Of a DNA stretch of 64,000 nucleotides, positions 25,447-34,347 are shown piece after piece. The stretch's first letter is position 1; each line of letters begins with the position of its first letter. Source of the DNA: Streptomyces chattanoogensis (GTDB lineage Bacteria > Actinomycetota > Actinomycetes > Streptomycetales > Streptomycetaceae); the NCBI RefSeq assembly GCF_001294335.1, contig NZ_LGKG01000145.1, forward strand, positions 62,001 through 126,000, written 5' to 3'. The notes beneath the pieces are model-generated. The model searched no databases. It was not told where the DNA came from and worked only from the letters and a program-made list of their open reading frames with translations. The position numbers were made by a program, and so were the translations under genes.

Positions 25447-26703
25447 TCACTTCAGGAAGTCGGGGACGTCGAGCTCCTCGGCCGCGCTGTCCGCGTACGA
25501 CGGACGGGCCGGGGGAACCTGCGCCCCGCCGGCCGAGGACGAGGAGGACTCGCCCAGCGGGGAGGAGGACTCCGCCGGGGCCGGCTCGCCGGCTCGCTCC
25601 GCGGGGGCCGTCCCCGCGTCCCGTACGGGCACCGAGCCCAGGCCGCCGAAGGACGAGGCCCGCGGCTCGGGCGGGTTGACCGGGCGCGGGGCCGGGGCCG
25701 GCTCCTCGCGCTTGGGGGCGGTCAGCGCGGACTGCGCGTCGCGGCGGGCCGGCGGCTGGCCGCCGTCGAAGCCCGCGGCGATGACGGTGACCCGGACCTC
25801 GTCGCCCAGCGCGTCGTCGATGACCGCGCCGAAGATGATGTTGGCCTCCGGGTGCGCCGCCTCGCTGACCAGCTGCGCGGCCTCGTTGATCTCGAAGAGA
25901 CCGAGGTCGGAGCCGCCGGAGATGGACAGCAGCACCCCGCGGGCGCCGTCGATGGACGCCTCCAGGAGCGGCGAGGAGATCGCCATCTCCGCGGCGGCCA
26001 CCGCGCGGTCGTCGCCGCGCGCCGAGCCGATGCCCATGAGGGCCGAGCCGGCCTCCGACATCACGGACTTGACGTCCGCGAAGTCGAGGTTGATCAGGCC
26101 GGGGGTGGTGATCAGGTCGGTGATGCCCTGGACACCCGACAGCAGCACCTGGTCCGCGGACTTGAACGCGTCGAGCACGCTCACCTGGCGGTCCGAGATG
26201 GACAGCAGCCGGTCGTTGGGGATCACGATGAGGGTGTCGACCTCTTCGCGCAGCTGGGCGATGCCGTCCTCGGCCTGGTTGGCGCGACGGCGGCCCTCGA
26301 AGGTGAACGGCCGGGTGACCACACCGATCGTCAGGGCGCCCAGCGAGCGGGCGATGTTGGCGACGACGGGTGCACCGCCGGTGCCCGTGCCGCCGCCCTC
26401 GCCCGCGGTCACGAAGACCATGTCGGCCCCCTTGAGGACCTCCTCGATCTCCTCGCGGTGGTCCTCGGCCGCCTTGCGGCCCACGTCCGGGTTGGCGCCC
26501 GCGCCGAGTCCGCGCGTCATTTCGCGGCCGACGTCGAGCTTGACGTCGGCGTCGCTCATCAGCAGCGCCTGTGCATCGGTGTTGATCGCGATGAACTCGA
26601 CGCCCTTGAGCCCGACCTCGATCATCCGGTTGATGGCGTTCACGCCACCGCCGCCGATGCCGACGACCTTGATGACTGCGAGGTAGTTCTGCGGTGCTGC
26701 CAC
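25447..26703 (-). CDS. ftsZ: cell division protein FtsZ
   Basis: The 418-residue tubulin homologue forms the Z-rings and, in Streptomyces, the ladders that divide aerial hyphae into spores. The GTP site GGGTGTG is at residues 103-109; NTDAQALL lies near residue 41 and the T7 loop ([20 protein letters not shown]) is complete. After about residue 320 comes a disordered linker rich in Pro, Ala, Ser and Glu, with a Ser run, then the conserved tail LDVPDFLK that binds SepF and other partners. The start is a GTG giving [21 protein letters not shown] precedes it. A 284-bp region with a candidate promoter and a palindrome lies upstream, in line with the separately regulated ftsZ of S. coelicolor. Confidence 0.98.
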   Translation of the reverse strand: MAAPQNYLAVIKVVGIGGGGVNAINRMIEVGLKGVEFIAINTDAQALLMSDADVKLDVGREMTRGLGAGANPDVGRKAAEDHREEIEEVLKGADMVFVTAGEGGGTGTGGAPVVANIARSLGALTIGVVTRPFTFEGRRRANQAEDGIAQLREEVDTLIVIPNDRLLSISDRQVSVLDAFKSADQVLLSGVQGITDLITTPGLINLDFADVKSVMSEAGSALMGIGSARGDDRAVAAAEMAISSPLLEASIDGARGVLLSISGGSDLGLFEINEAAQLVSEAAHPEANIIFGAVIDDALGDEVRVTVIAAGFDGGQPPARRDAQSALTAPKREEPAPAPRPVNPPEPRASSFGGLGSVPVRDAGTAPAERAGEPAPAESSSPLGESSSSSAGGAQVPPARPSYADSAAEELDVPDFLK

Positions 26704-26798
26704 GTCGAAGGCCTCTCGCCTCGAGTTACGTGTCGCCGCCTCACATTCCGTGTGGGCGCCGACTGATGCCGATTGGGACGGTCCGTGTTGCCGACCCG

Positions 26799-26823
26799 AA
26801 CCCTAAACCTTAAGTTTAGGGTT
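26799..26823. promoter_or_regulatory. AT-rich inverted repeat in the ftsQ-ftsZ gap
   Basis: Perfect 10-bp arms aaccctaaac/gtttagggtt enclose cttaa. The repeat lies 45 bp downstream of the candidate -10 TAGTGT and 96 bp before the ftsZ start, so it would be in the leader or at a further promoter. It could be an operator or RNA hairpin. Confidence 0.7.
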
Positions 26824-26867
26824 ACCTGTGCCTGTGTTCCTTGGTTCCACAGTCCCTTTGGAACGAG

Positions 26868-26897
26868 ACACTAAGTCGACAAGGCGCGCGCGTTCAA
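26868..26897 (-). promoter_or_regulatory. candidate ftsZ promoter
   Basis: On the minus strand TTGAAC (26897-26892) and TAGTGT (26873-26868) are spaced by 18 bases, a good match to a vegetative-type promoter. The start would be near 26860, giving a leader of about 155 bases. S. coelicolor ftsZ is known to have several promoters in this gap, one of them sporulation-linked; which this corresponds to is not known. Confidence 0.6.
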
Positions 26898-26987
26898 CGA
26901 ACACGCCGAACCTCCCGTTTTTCTTTTCACCCTATGTGATCACCCATAGTCGTAGCCATCCAGGGTGCTGGCCTGCGGCTACGTACG

Positions 26988-27803
26988 TCAACTCCCCGCT
27001 GCGGCCGGGGCGCTGGGCACCGAGACGTCGAAGTGGCGCGCCCCATGCGCCGCTTTCAGCAGGGCGGTGAGCACCCTGGCCTTCTCCGCGCCCCGTTCGG
27101 AACTGCCCCATACGACCGTACGAGCCCCCGTCAACTCCAGGGTGAGGGAGTCGTAAGAGGTGACGCGGACCGTGCGCAGGTCCTTGCGGACCGCGCCCGG
27201 GAGCTGCCCGACGGCGTCCGCCGCGGCGCGACGCAGACGGCCGGTTCCGAAACGGGACAGGCTCGGAGAATCGGAAACGGCCATTTCCAGAAGCGGAACG
27301 CCCTTGGGGACGGTACGGACGGTGGCGAAACGGACGCCCTCGCGGTCCACTTCGCGATAGTTTCCGCCCGATCGCTGCACAAGTTCCGGCGTTCTTTCCG
27401 ACACTTTCAGCGCGATGGTGCCCGGCCAGGACCGGATCACCTCCACGGTCCGGATCCGCGGCAGCCGGGCCCGGATCCGGCGGACCGTCGCGCCGGTGTC
27501 CACCGAGAGCAGCGGCGCGTTCCTCGGGACGCGGGCCGCGGCCACCACCTCATCCGGCGTCAGAACCCGGGTGCCGACGGCCTTGACGTCACGGACACGG
27601 AACCAGTCCGAGCCGTAGAGGGCCCAGCCGCCGAAGCCGCCGAGGCCCGCCACGAGGACCAGCACGAGGACCGACCGGCGGCGGCGCGGGGTGCCGAACG
27701 GGATGCGCAGCCATGCGGTTCGGCGCGGGTGCGGCGCACGGGCGGAGGGCGGGCCGGACGGCCGCTTGCTGTCACCGCGCCGGGCGGTTCTGAGTCCGGC
27801 CAC
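26988..27803 (-). CDS. ftsQ: cell division protein FtsQ
   Basis: The 271-residue bitopic protein is part of the FtsQLB complex that activates septal wall synthesis. A basic cytoplasmic N-terminus of about 50 residues (GDSKRPSG..., RRRR) precedes one membrane helix (SVLVLVLVAGLGGFGGWALY). The POTRA domain then begins with FRVRDVKAVGTRVLTPDEVV, and the FtsQ domain follows to the end. The GTG at 27803 (VAGLRTAR) is chosen because AGGGGAG lies 5 bases before it; the frame is open further upstream but overlaps murG. It ends with PSAPAAAGS just before the ftsZ promoter region. Confidence 0.93.
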   Translation of the reverse strand: MAGLRTARRGDSKRPSGPPSARAPHPRRTAWLRIPFGTPRRRRSVLVLVLVAGLGGFGGWALYGSDWFRVRDVKAVGTRVLTPDEVVAAARVPRNAPLLSVDTGATVRRIRARLPRIRTVEVIRSWPGTIALKVSERTPELVQRSGGNYREVDREGVRFATVRTVPKGVPLLEMAVSDSPSLSRFGTGRLRRAAADAVGQLPGAVRKDLRTVRVTSYDSLTLELTGARTVVWGSSERGAEKARVLTALLKAAHGARHFDVSVPSAPAAAGS

Positions 27804-27826
27804 GCTCCCCTGCCTTTGCTCGTTCG

Positions 27827-28915
27827 CTACTGCTGCTGCGCGATCGCCTCGTACACCATGCCGACCAGCAGTTCGTCGGCGTCCCGGCGGCCGAACTCGG
27901 AGGCCGCGCGGGACATCTCGTACAGCCGGTGCGGATCGGACAGGACCGGGAGCACGCTGGACTGCACCCACTCCGGGGTCAGCTGGGCGTCGTCGACCAG
28001 CAGGCCCCCGCCGGCGTTGACCAGCGGCTGGGCGTTGAGCCGCTGTTCGCCGTTGCCGATGGGCAGCGGGACGAAGGCGGCCGGGAGCCCGACGGCGGAC
28101 AGTTCGGCGACGGTCATCGCGCCCGCGCGGCAGAGCATCATGTCGGCCGCAGCGTACGCAAGATCCATCCGGTCCACGTACGGTACCGGCACATACGGCG
28201 GCATCCCGGGCATGTTGTCCACATGCGGCAGTTCGTTCTTCGGGCCGACCGCGTGCAGGACCTGGATACCGGCGCGCTGGAGTGCGGGCACGGTGGCCTG
28301 GATGACCTCGTTGAGCCGGCGGGCGCCCTGGGAGCCGCCGGACACCAGAAGAGTCGGCAGGTTCGGGTCGAGCCCGAAGGCGGCGCGCGCCTCGGGGCGG
28401 ACGGCCGCGCGGTCCAGGGTGGCGATGGTGCGGCGCAGCGGAATGCCGACGTAGCGGGCACCGCGCAGCTTGCTGTCGGGGGTGCTGACGGCGACGAACT
28501 TGGCGTACCGCGAGCCGATCTTGTTGGCCAGGCCCGGCCGGGCGTTGGCCTCATGAACGATGATCGGCACACCGAGCCGCTTGGCGGCCAGATAGCCGGG
28601 CAGCGCGACATAGCCGCCGAAGCCGACGACACAGTCCGCCTTGGTGCGCTCCAGGATCTGCTCGGCGGCCTTGATCGTGCCGCGCAGCCGCCCGGGGACG
28701 GTGATCAGTTCGGGCGTGGGCTTGCGCGGCAGCGGTACGGCCGGGATCAGGCCGAGCTCGTAGCCGCGCTCCGGGACGAGCCGGGTCTCCAGGCCCTTCT
28801 CCGTGCCGAGTGCCGTGATCCCCACGGTGGGGTCCTGCCTGCGCAGGGCGTCCGCGAGGGCGAGCGCGGGCTCGATGTGGCCGGCGGTCCCCCCACCGGC
28901 GAGTACGACATGCAC
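27827..28915 (-). CDS. murG: MurG, lipid II-forming GlcNAc transferase
   Basis: The 362-residue peripheral membrane GT28 enzyme adds GlcNAc to lipid I to make lipid II. Motifs are MHVVLAGGGTAGHIEPALALAD at the N-terminus (first Gly-rich loop), VVGFGGYVALPGYLAAKRLG, and the UDP-sugar site LLVSGGSQGARRLNEV. The later LCRAGAMTVAELSAVGLPA reads as the conserved donor-binding helix. Length is normal. It starts 6 bp after the ftsW stop and ends 23 bp before ftsQ. Confidence 0.97.
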   Translation of the reverse strand: MHVVLAGGGTAGHIEPALALADALRRQDPTVGITALGTEKGLETRLVPERGYELGLIPAVPLPRKPTPELITVPGRLRGTIKAAEQILERTKADCVVGFGGYVALPGYLAAKRLGVPIIVHEANARPGLANKIGSRYAKFVAVSTPDSKLRGARYVGIPLRRTIATLDRAAVRPEARAAFGLDPNLPTLLVSGGSQGARRLNEVIQATVPALQRAGIQVLHAVGPKNELPHVDNMPGMPPYVPVPYVDRMDLAYAAADMMLCRAGAMTVAELSAVGLPAAFVPLPIGNGEQRLNAQPLVNAGGGLLVDDAQLTPEWVQSSVLPVLSDPHRLYEMSRAASEFGRRDADELLVGMVYEAIAQQQ

Positions 28916-28921
28916 CGAAAT

Positions 28922-30271
28922 TCACCGCTCTCCGGACGGCCGTCGGGCGACGCGCCGTCTCATCGTTTTCCATCTCACCCCAGCCGGTTTTCTGCCGAAA
29001 ACCGGCTTCCGCGTAGCCAAAGCCAGTGCCGCCCGCGCAGCGGGCTCGTCACGCGCGAAGGCGATCAGCAGCCCGATGGCGAACATCGTCGGCAGCAGGG
29101 CGGAGCCTCCGTAGGAGAACAGCGGGAGCGGGACTCCGGCGATCGGCAACAGGCCGAGCACCGCACCCATGTTGATCATGGCCTGGGCCATGACCCAGGT
29201 GGTCACGCCTCCCGCTGCGTACCTGACGAAGGGGTCCTCCGTGCGTCCGGCCACGCGGATACCCGCATAGCCTAGAGCCGCGAAGAGGGCGAGTACCGAC
29301 AGCGTCCCCGCCAGGCCCAGTTCCTCCCCGGTGATGGCGAAGATGAAGTCGGTGTGCGGTTCAGGGAGTTCACCCCATTTTTCCATACTCGCACCGAGGC
29401 CGGAACCGAAGAATCCGCCGGATGCGAGGGCATAGATGCCGTGCACCGCCTGCCAGCACTGGTCGCCGGGGCCGGGATCGGTGGCGCCGATGCAGGCCAG
29501 CCGGGACATCCGGTTGGCGCTGGTGAGGATCAGCAGCGCCCCGATGGCCACCGCGCCGCCCAGGACCCCCGTGAAGAGCCTGGTGGGGGCGCCGGCCAGC
29601 CACAGCAGCCCGAAGAGGACCGCCGTGAGAATGATCGCGGTGCCCATGTCGCCGCCGAGCATGATCAGCCCGAGCAGCAGAAAGGCGACCGGGACCAGCG
29701 GCACCAGCAGATGCTTCCACTGCGTCAGCAGCTTCCGCTCCTGCTTGCGGGCCAGCAGGTCGGCGCCCCACAGGACCAGGGCGAGCTTGCCGAACTCGCT
29801 CGGTTGCATCTGGAAAGGACCGCCGAGGCTCAGCCAGTTCCGGTTGCCGTTGACCGCGACCCCTATGCCCGGAATCTGAACCAGGCACATCAGGAACACC
29901 GAGACCGCGAGCAGCGGATAGGCCATCGCCCGGTGCAGCTTCGCGGTCATCCTGGACGCGGCCAGCAGCAGGACCCCGCCGATGGCCGCCGCGAGCAGCT
30001 GCTTGCGGAAGAAGTACGACGGGGCGAGGCCGGACTGCAGGGCCTTGATCTGGGAGGCCGAATAGACCATCACCAGCCCGAGGACGGTGATCAGCAGGCT
30101 GCCGCCGAGGATGAGGTAGTAGGCGGTCAGCGGCCGGTCCCAGGCCCGCCGGACACGGCTGTAGAGGCGCCGGGGCCCGCCGCGGCCGGCGCGCGGCGGG
30201 CGCACCGCGGAGGTGCGCCGGGCCGGGCGCGGGGGCCGTCGGGACACAGCCTTGGCCGGTCGGGCCGTCAT
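28922..30271 (-). CDS. ftsW: FtsW, septal SEDS peptidoglycan polymerase
   Basis: The 449-residue SEDS-family protein has 10 membrane helices and polymerises lipid II together with FtsI. Characteristic segments are VMVYSASQ, the LGGPFQMQPSEFGKLA loop, GGDMGTAIIL, HTDFIFAITGEELGL, and the GVPLPLFSYGGSALLPTM stretch near the C-terminus. A Pro/Arg-rich cytoplasmic N-terminus of about 45 residues is longer than in E. coli. The ATG at 30271 is chosen because GGAGGGGACGAGG sits directly before it; a GTG five codons earlier is an alternative. It lies 56 bp downstream of murD. Confidence 0.95.
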   Translation of the reverse strand: MTARPAKAVSRRPPRPARRTSAVRPPRAGRGGPRRLYSRVRRAWDRPLTAYYLILGGSLLITVLGLVMVYSASQIKALQSGLAPSYFFRKQLLAAAIGGVLLLAASRMTAKLHRAMAYPLLAVSVFLMCLVQIPGIGVAVNGNRNWLSLGGPFQMQPSEFGKLALVLWGADLLARKQERKLLTQWKHLLVPLVPVAFLLLGLIMLGGDMGTAIILTAVLFGLLWLAGAPTRLFTGVLGGAVAIGALLILTSANRMSRLACIGATDPGPGDQCWQAVHGIYALASGGFFGSGLGASMEKWGELPEPHTDFIFAITGEELGLAGTLSVLALFAALGYAGIRVAGRTEDPFVRYAAGGVTTWVMAQAMINMGAVLGLLPIAGVPLPLFSYGGSALLPTMFAIGLLIAFARDEPAARAALALATRKPVFGRKPAGVRWKTMRRRVARRPSGER

Positions 30272-30327
30272 CCTCGTCCCCTCCACAGGTGCGCGCGCCG
30301 CGGGTCGCCGACGGCAGCGGGGAGCGG

Positions 30328-31794
30328 CTAGTTTTCCGCGGTGTCCGCGCCGCCCGTGGCGGTCTGCTCACGGACGGCGTCGGCGAAGGCTTCGCCCCGC
30401 TTGGTGTAATTGACGAACATGTCCATCGAGGCGCAGGCCGGGGCCAGCAGAACGGTGTCGCCGGGCCTGCCGAGCCGGGTGGCTTCCCGTACGGCCTCGG
30501 ACATCGCCCCAGTGTCGGTCCGGCCGAGGTCGACGACCGGGACATCCGGGGCGTGTCGCGCCAGGGCCTCGCCGATCAGCGCCCGGTCGGCGCCGATCAG
30601 GACCACCCCGCGCAGCCGCTTCGCCGACTTCTGCACCAGCTCGTCGAAGGTCGCGCCCTTGGCGAGGCCGCCGGCGATCCACACGATGTGCTCGTACGCC
30701 GCCAGCGACGCCTCGGCGGCGTGGGTGTTGGTGGCCTTGGAGTCGTCGATGTAGGTGAGGCCGCCGGCGTCCGCGATGTGCTCGATGCGGTGCGGCTCGG
30801 GGCGGAAGGCGCGCAGTCCGTCGCGTACGGAGGCCGGGCGCACCCCGAAGGCCCGCGCCAGGGCCGCGGCGGCGAGCGCGTTGGCGACGTTGTGCGGCGC
30901 GGGGGAGGCGAGGTCACCGATCTCGGCGAGCTCCTGGGCGGTCTGCGGATTGGCGACGAAGGCGCGGTCGACGAGAAGACCCTCGACCACGCCCACCTGG
31001 GACGGGCCGGGGGTGCCGAGGGTGAAGCCGATGGCCCGGCAGCCCTCCTCGACGTCGGCCGCGCGGACCAGCTCCTCGGTCGCCGGGTCGGCGACGTTGT
31101 AGACGCAGGCGACGGTGTTGCCCTCGTAGATCCGGCCCTTGTCGGCCGCGTACGCCGCCATGGAGCCGTGCCAGTCGAGGTGGTCCGGGGCGAGGTTGAG
31201 GACGGCCGCGGAGTGGGCGCGTACCGAGGGCGCCCAGTGCAGCTGGTAGCTGGAGAGCTCGACGGCGAGGACGTCATAGGGCCCGCAGGGCTCCTCCCCC
31301 TCCTGCCCCCGGCCCAGCACCACGTCCACGAGCGGGACGCCGATGTTGCCGACGGCGGCCGTGCGCAGGCCCTCGGCCTCCAGGATCGACGCCAGCATCC
31401 GGACGGTGGTGGTCTTGCCGTTGGTGCCGGTGACCGCCAGCCAGGGCGCGGCGTCGGGGCCGCGGAGCCGCCAGGCCAGCTCGACATCGCCCCATACCTC
31501 GATGCCCGCCTTCTCGGCGGCGAGGAAGAGGGGGCTGGTGGGCTTCCAGCCGGGGGTGGTGACAACCAGCTCCGTGCCCTCGGGGAGGGTGTCGCCGTCG
31601 CCGAGGCGGACGGTCACCCCCAGGGGCTCGAGCTCGGCCGCCTGCGCGCGCTCGCGCTCACCGTCGCTGCTGTTGACGACGGTGACCCGGGCGCCGAGGC
31701 CGGCCAGGGCGCGGGCGGCGGGAACGCCGCTCACGCCGAGGCCGGCGACGGTGATGTGCATACCGGTGAAGTCCACCGGGCCCTGCGTGGTCAC
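30328..31794 (-). CDS. murD: MurD, UDP-MurNAc-L-Ala:D-Glu ligase
   Basis: The 488-residue ligase adds D-glutamate to UDP-MurNAc-L-alanine. The Rossmann-like N-terminal domain starts [19 protein letters not shown], the ATP loop is [14 protein letters not shown], and the C-terminal domain carries [17 protein letters not shown] and the [17 protein letters not shown] segment near the end. The GTG at 31794 overlaps the mraY stop (GTGA). The open frame upstream runs through mraY in another phase and is not coding. Confidence 0.96.
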   Translation of the reverse strand: MTTQGPVDFTGMHITVAGLGVSGVPAARALAGLGARVTVVNSSDGERERAQAAELEPLGVTVRLGDGDTLPEGTELVVTTPGWKPTSPLFLAAEKAGIEVWGDVELAWRLRGPDAAPWLAVTGTNGKTTTVRMLASILEAEGLRTAAVGNIGVPLVDVVLGRGQEGEEPCGPYDVLAVELSSYQLHWAPSVRAHSAAVLNLAPDHLDWHGSMAAYAADKGRIYEGNTVACVYNVADPATEELVRAADVEEGCRAIGFTLGTPGPSQVGVVEGLLVDRAFVANPQTAQELAEIGDLASPAPHNVANALAAAALARAFGVRPASVRDGLRAFRPEPHRIEHIADAGGLTYIDDSKATNTHAAEASLAAYEHIVWIAGGLAKGATFDELVQKSAKRLRGVVLIGADRALIGEALARHAPDVPVVDLGRTDTGAMSEAVREATRLGRPGDTVLLAPACASMDMFVNYTKRGEAFADAVREQTATGGADTAEN

Positions 31795-32864
31795 TTCGCT
31801 GCCTGCCAGCCGCCGTAGAAGATGCCGAGTCCGACGATCACGCACATGCCCTGAATGATCCAGAACCTGACCACCACAAGGACTTCCGACCACCCCTTTA
31901 GCTCGAAGTGGTGCTGAAGTGGCGCCATACGGAAGACCCGCTTGCCGGTCAGCTTGAAGGAGCCGACCTGGATGACCACGGACATGGTGATCAGGACGAA
32001 GAGGCCGCCGAGGAGGGCGAGCAGCAGCTCCGTACGGGAGCAGATCGCCAGGCCGGCGAGCGCGCCGCCCAGGGCCAGCGAGCCGGTGTCGCCCATGAAG
32101 ATCTTGGCGGGCGAGGTGTTCCACCACAGGAAGCCGAAGCAGGCACCCATCAGGGCGGAGGCGACGACCGCGAGATCGAGGGGGTCGCGGACCTCGTAAC
32201 AGCCCGGTCCCGCGGTGATCTGGTTGGCGCAGGACTCCTGGTGCTGCCAGATGCCGATGAACGTGTACGCGCCGAAGACCATCACCGACGCGCCGGTGGC
32301 CAGGCCGTCGAGTCCGTCGGTGAGGTTCACGCCGTTGGACATCGCCAGGATCATGAACAGGGCCCAGATCACGAAGATCACCGGGCCGACCTGCCAGCCG
32401 AAGTCCTGGGTGAAGGACAGCCGGTCGGAGGCCGGGGTCTGGCCCCGCAGGTCCGCGAACTGCAGCGAGAGCACCGCGAAGGCGATGCCGACGATCAGCT
32501 GGCCGGCCATCTTCGCCTTGGCCCGCAGGCCCAGCGAACGCTGCTTGACGATCTTGATGTAGTCGTCGAGGAAGCCGACCAGGCCCATGCCCGCGAAGAG
32601 GAAGAGCACCAGCACACCGGAGAAGGTCGGATCGCTGGAGGTGATCACCTTCGTCACGGCGTAGGCGATGATCGTCGCCAGGATGAAGGAGATGCCGCCC
32701 ATGGTGGGCGTCCCCTTCTTGCTGCCGTGGGTGCGCGGGCCGTCATCGCGGATGAACTGCCCGTACCCCTTCTTGGCCAGCAGTTTGATCAGCAGCGGGG
32801 TGCCGATCAGGGTCAGGAAGAGCCCGATCATCCCCGAGAAGAGGATCTGCTTCATGGAGTTCAT
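31791..32864 (-). CDS. mraY: MraY, phospho-MurNAc-pentapeptide translocase
   Basis: The 357-residue integral membrane enzyme with 10 helices moves phospho-MurNAc-pentapeptide onto undecaprenyl phosphate, making lipid I. Signature motifs are [27 protein letters not shown], and [12 protein letters not shown], whose aspartates are catalytic. [14 protein letters not shown] and [15 protein letters not shown] also match, the latter a cytoplasmic His motif. It overlaps murF at its start (ATGA) and murD at its end (GTGA), suggesting tight translational coupling. Confidence 0.97.
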   Translation of the reverse strand: MNSMKQILFSGMIGLFLTLIGTPLLIKLLAKKGYGQFIRDDGPRTHGSKKGTPTMGGISFILATIIAYAVTKVITSSDPTFSGVLVLFLFAGMGLVGFLDDYIKIVKQRSLGLRAKAKMAGQLIVGIAFAVLSLQFADLRGQTPASDRLSFTQDFGWQVGPVIFVIWALFMILAMSNGVNLTDGLDGLATGASVMVFGAYTFIGIWQHQESCANQITAGPGCYEVRDPLDLAVVASALMGACFGFLWWNTSPAKIFMGDTGSLALGGALAGLAICSRTELLLALLGGLFVLITMSVVIQVGSFKLTGKRVFRMAPLQHHFELKGWSEVLVVVRFWIIQGMCVIVGLGIFYGGWQAAK

Positions 32865-34285
32865 CGGGATGCGGCTCCGCCCTGGGCGCCCGCGGCGTCC
32901 AGCAATGCCTCGGCCACCCGCTCCAGACCCACCGACCTGGACGCCTTCACCAGCACGACGTCTCCCGGTCGCAGCTCGCTGCGCAACAGGTCGACCGCCG
33001 CCCGCGCGTCGGACACGTGCACCGACTCCTCACCCCACGAACCCTCGTTCTTGGCGCCCATGTCGAGCCAGGCCGCTTCCCTGCCGCCGACCGCCACGAG
33101 CTTGCTGACGTTGAGCCGGACGACCAGGCGTCCGACCGCGTCGTGTTCGGCGAGCGAGTCCTCGCCGAGCTCGGCCATCTCACCGAGCACCGCCCACGTA
33201 CGACCGCCCTTCGCCTTGGCGGCGGTGCCCATCGCGACCAGCGCTCGCAGCGCCGCTCGCATGGACTCGGGGTTCGCGTTGTAGGCGTCGTTGACGACCG
33301 TCACGCCGTCCGCGCGCTCGGTGACCTCCATGCGCCAGCGGGAGAGCGTGCCGGCTTCGGAGAGCGCGGTGGCGATCTCGTCTACGGGCATGCCCAACTC
33401 ATGGGCGACGGCGGCCGCGGCGAGCGCGTTCGACACGTGGTGCTCACCGTACAGCCGCATGGTCACATCACTGCACCCGGAGGGTGTGTGAAGCGTGAAA
33501 GCGGGCTGTCCGAGAGCGGTGAGCCGGACATTCTCGGCACGGATCTCGGCATTTCGGGCCTCGCCGAACAGGACCGTACGGGCTTTCGTCCGCGAGACCA
33601 TGGCGCTGACGTACGGATCGTCCGCATTGAGCACCGCGACGCCGTGCTCCGGGAGCGCCTCGACGAGTTCGCCCTTGGCCACGGCGATCTGCTCACGGCC
33701 GCCGAACTCGCCGATGTGGGCGGTGCCGACGTTGAGCACGACGCCGATCTCCGGCGGGGTCAGCCCGGTGAGATAGCGGATGTGGCCGACGCCGCGGGCG
33801 CCCATCTCCAGGACGAGATGGCGGGTCGAGGCGTCGGCGCGCAGCGCGGTCAGCGGCAGCCCGATCTCGTTGTTGAGGTTGCCTTCCGGCCAGACGGTCG
33901 GCCCGTGCCGCTGCAGCAGCTGGGCGATGAGATCTTTGGTGCTGGTCTTCCCGGCTGATCCGGTGAGGGCGACGACCTTGGTGCCGAGGCGCTCGACGAC
34001 GGCGCGGGCGAGCGCGCCGAGGGCGGCGACCACGTCGTCGACCACGATCGCGGGGACGCCGACGGGCCGGGCGGCCAGCACGGCCACCGCACCGTCCGCG
34101 ACCGCGCCCGCGGCGAAGTCGTGGCCGTCGGCGCGTTCACCGGCGAACGCGACGAACAGACCGCCGGGGCGGACCTGGCGGGAATCCATCACGACGGATC
34201 CGGTGACCGCGGCGCCGGCGTCCGGTATGTCGTGCATCTGTCCGCCGGTGATCCTGGCGATCTCGGCGAGGGACAGGGAGATCAC
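32861..34285 (-). CDS. murF: MurF, UDP-MurNAc-tripeptide:D-Ala-D-Ala ligase
   Basis: The 474-residue ligase attaches D-Ala-D-Ala to the tripeptide precursor. The N-terminal domain has [20 protein letters not shown], the ATP loop reads [19 protein letters not shown], and the central domain holds [10 protein letters not shown] and [13 protein letters not shown]. The C-terminal domain has [17 protein letters not shown], all typical. It begins 62 bp after the murE stop and overlaps mraY by 4 bp. Confidence 0.96.
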   Translation of the reverse strand: MISLSLAEIARITGGQMHDIPDAGAAVTGSVVMDSRQVRPGGLFVAFAGERADGHDFAAGAVADGAVAVLAARPVGVPAIVVDDVVAALGALARAVVERLGTKVVALTGSAGKTSTKDLIAQLLQRHGPTVWPEGNLNNEIGLPLTALRADASTRHLVLEMGARGVGHIRYLTGLTPPEIGVVLNVGTAHIGEFGGREQIAVAKGELVEALPEHGVAVLNADDPYVSAMVSRTKARTVLFGEARNAEIRAENVRLTALGQPAFTLHTPSGCSDVTMRLYGEHHVSNALAAAAVAHELGMPVDEIATALSEAGTLSRWRMEVTERADGVTVVNDAYNANPESMRAALRALVAMGTAAKAKGGRTWAVLGEMAELGEDSLAEHDAVGRLVVRLNVSKLVAVGGREAAWLDMGAKNEGSWGEESVHVSDARAAVDLLRSELRPGDVVLVKASRSVGLERVAEALLDAAGAQGGAASR

Positions 34286-34347
34286 AGGTCACCCCCGGCC
34301 GGGGGCAGAGGGTGCCAGTAAACGGGTTGTGCGCGCATGGCGGTGTG

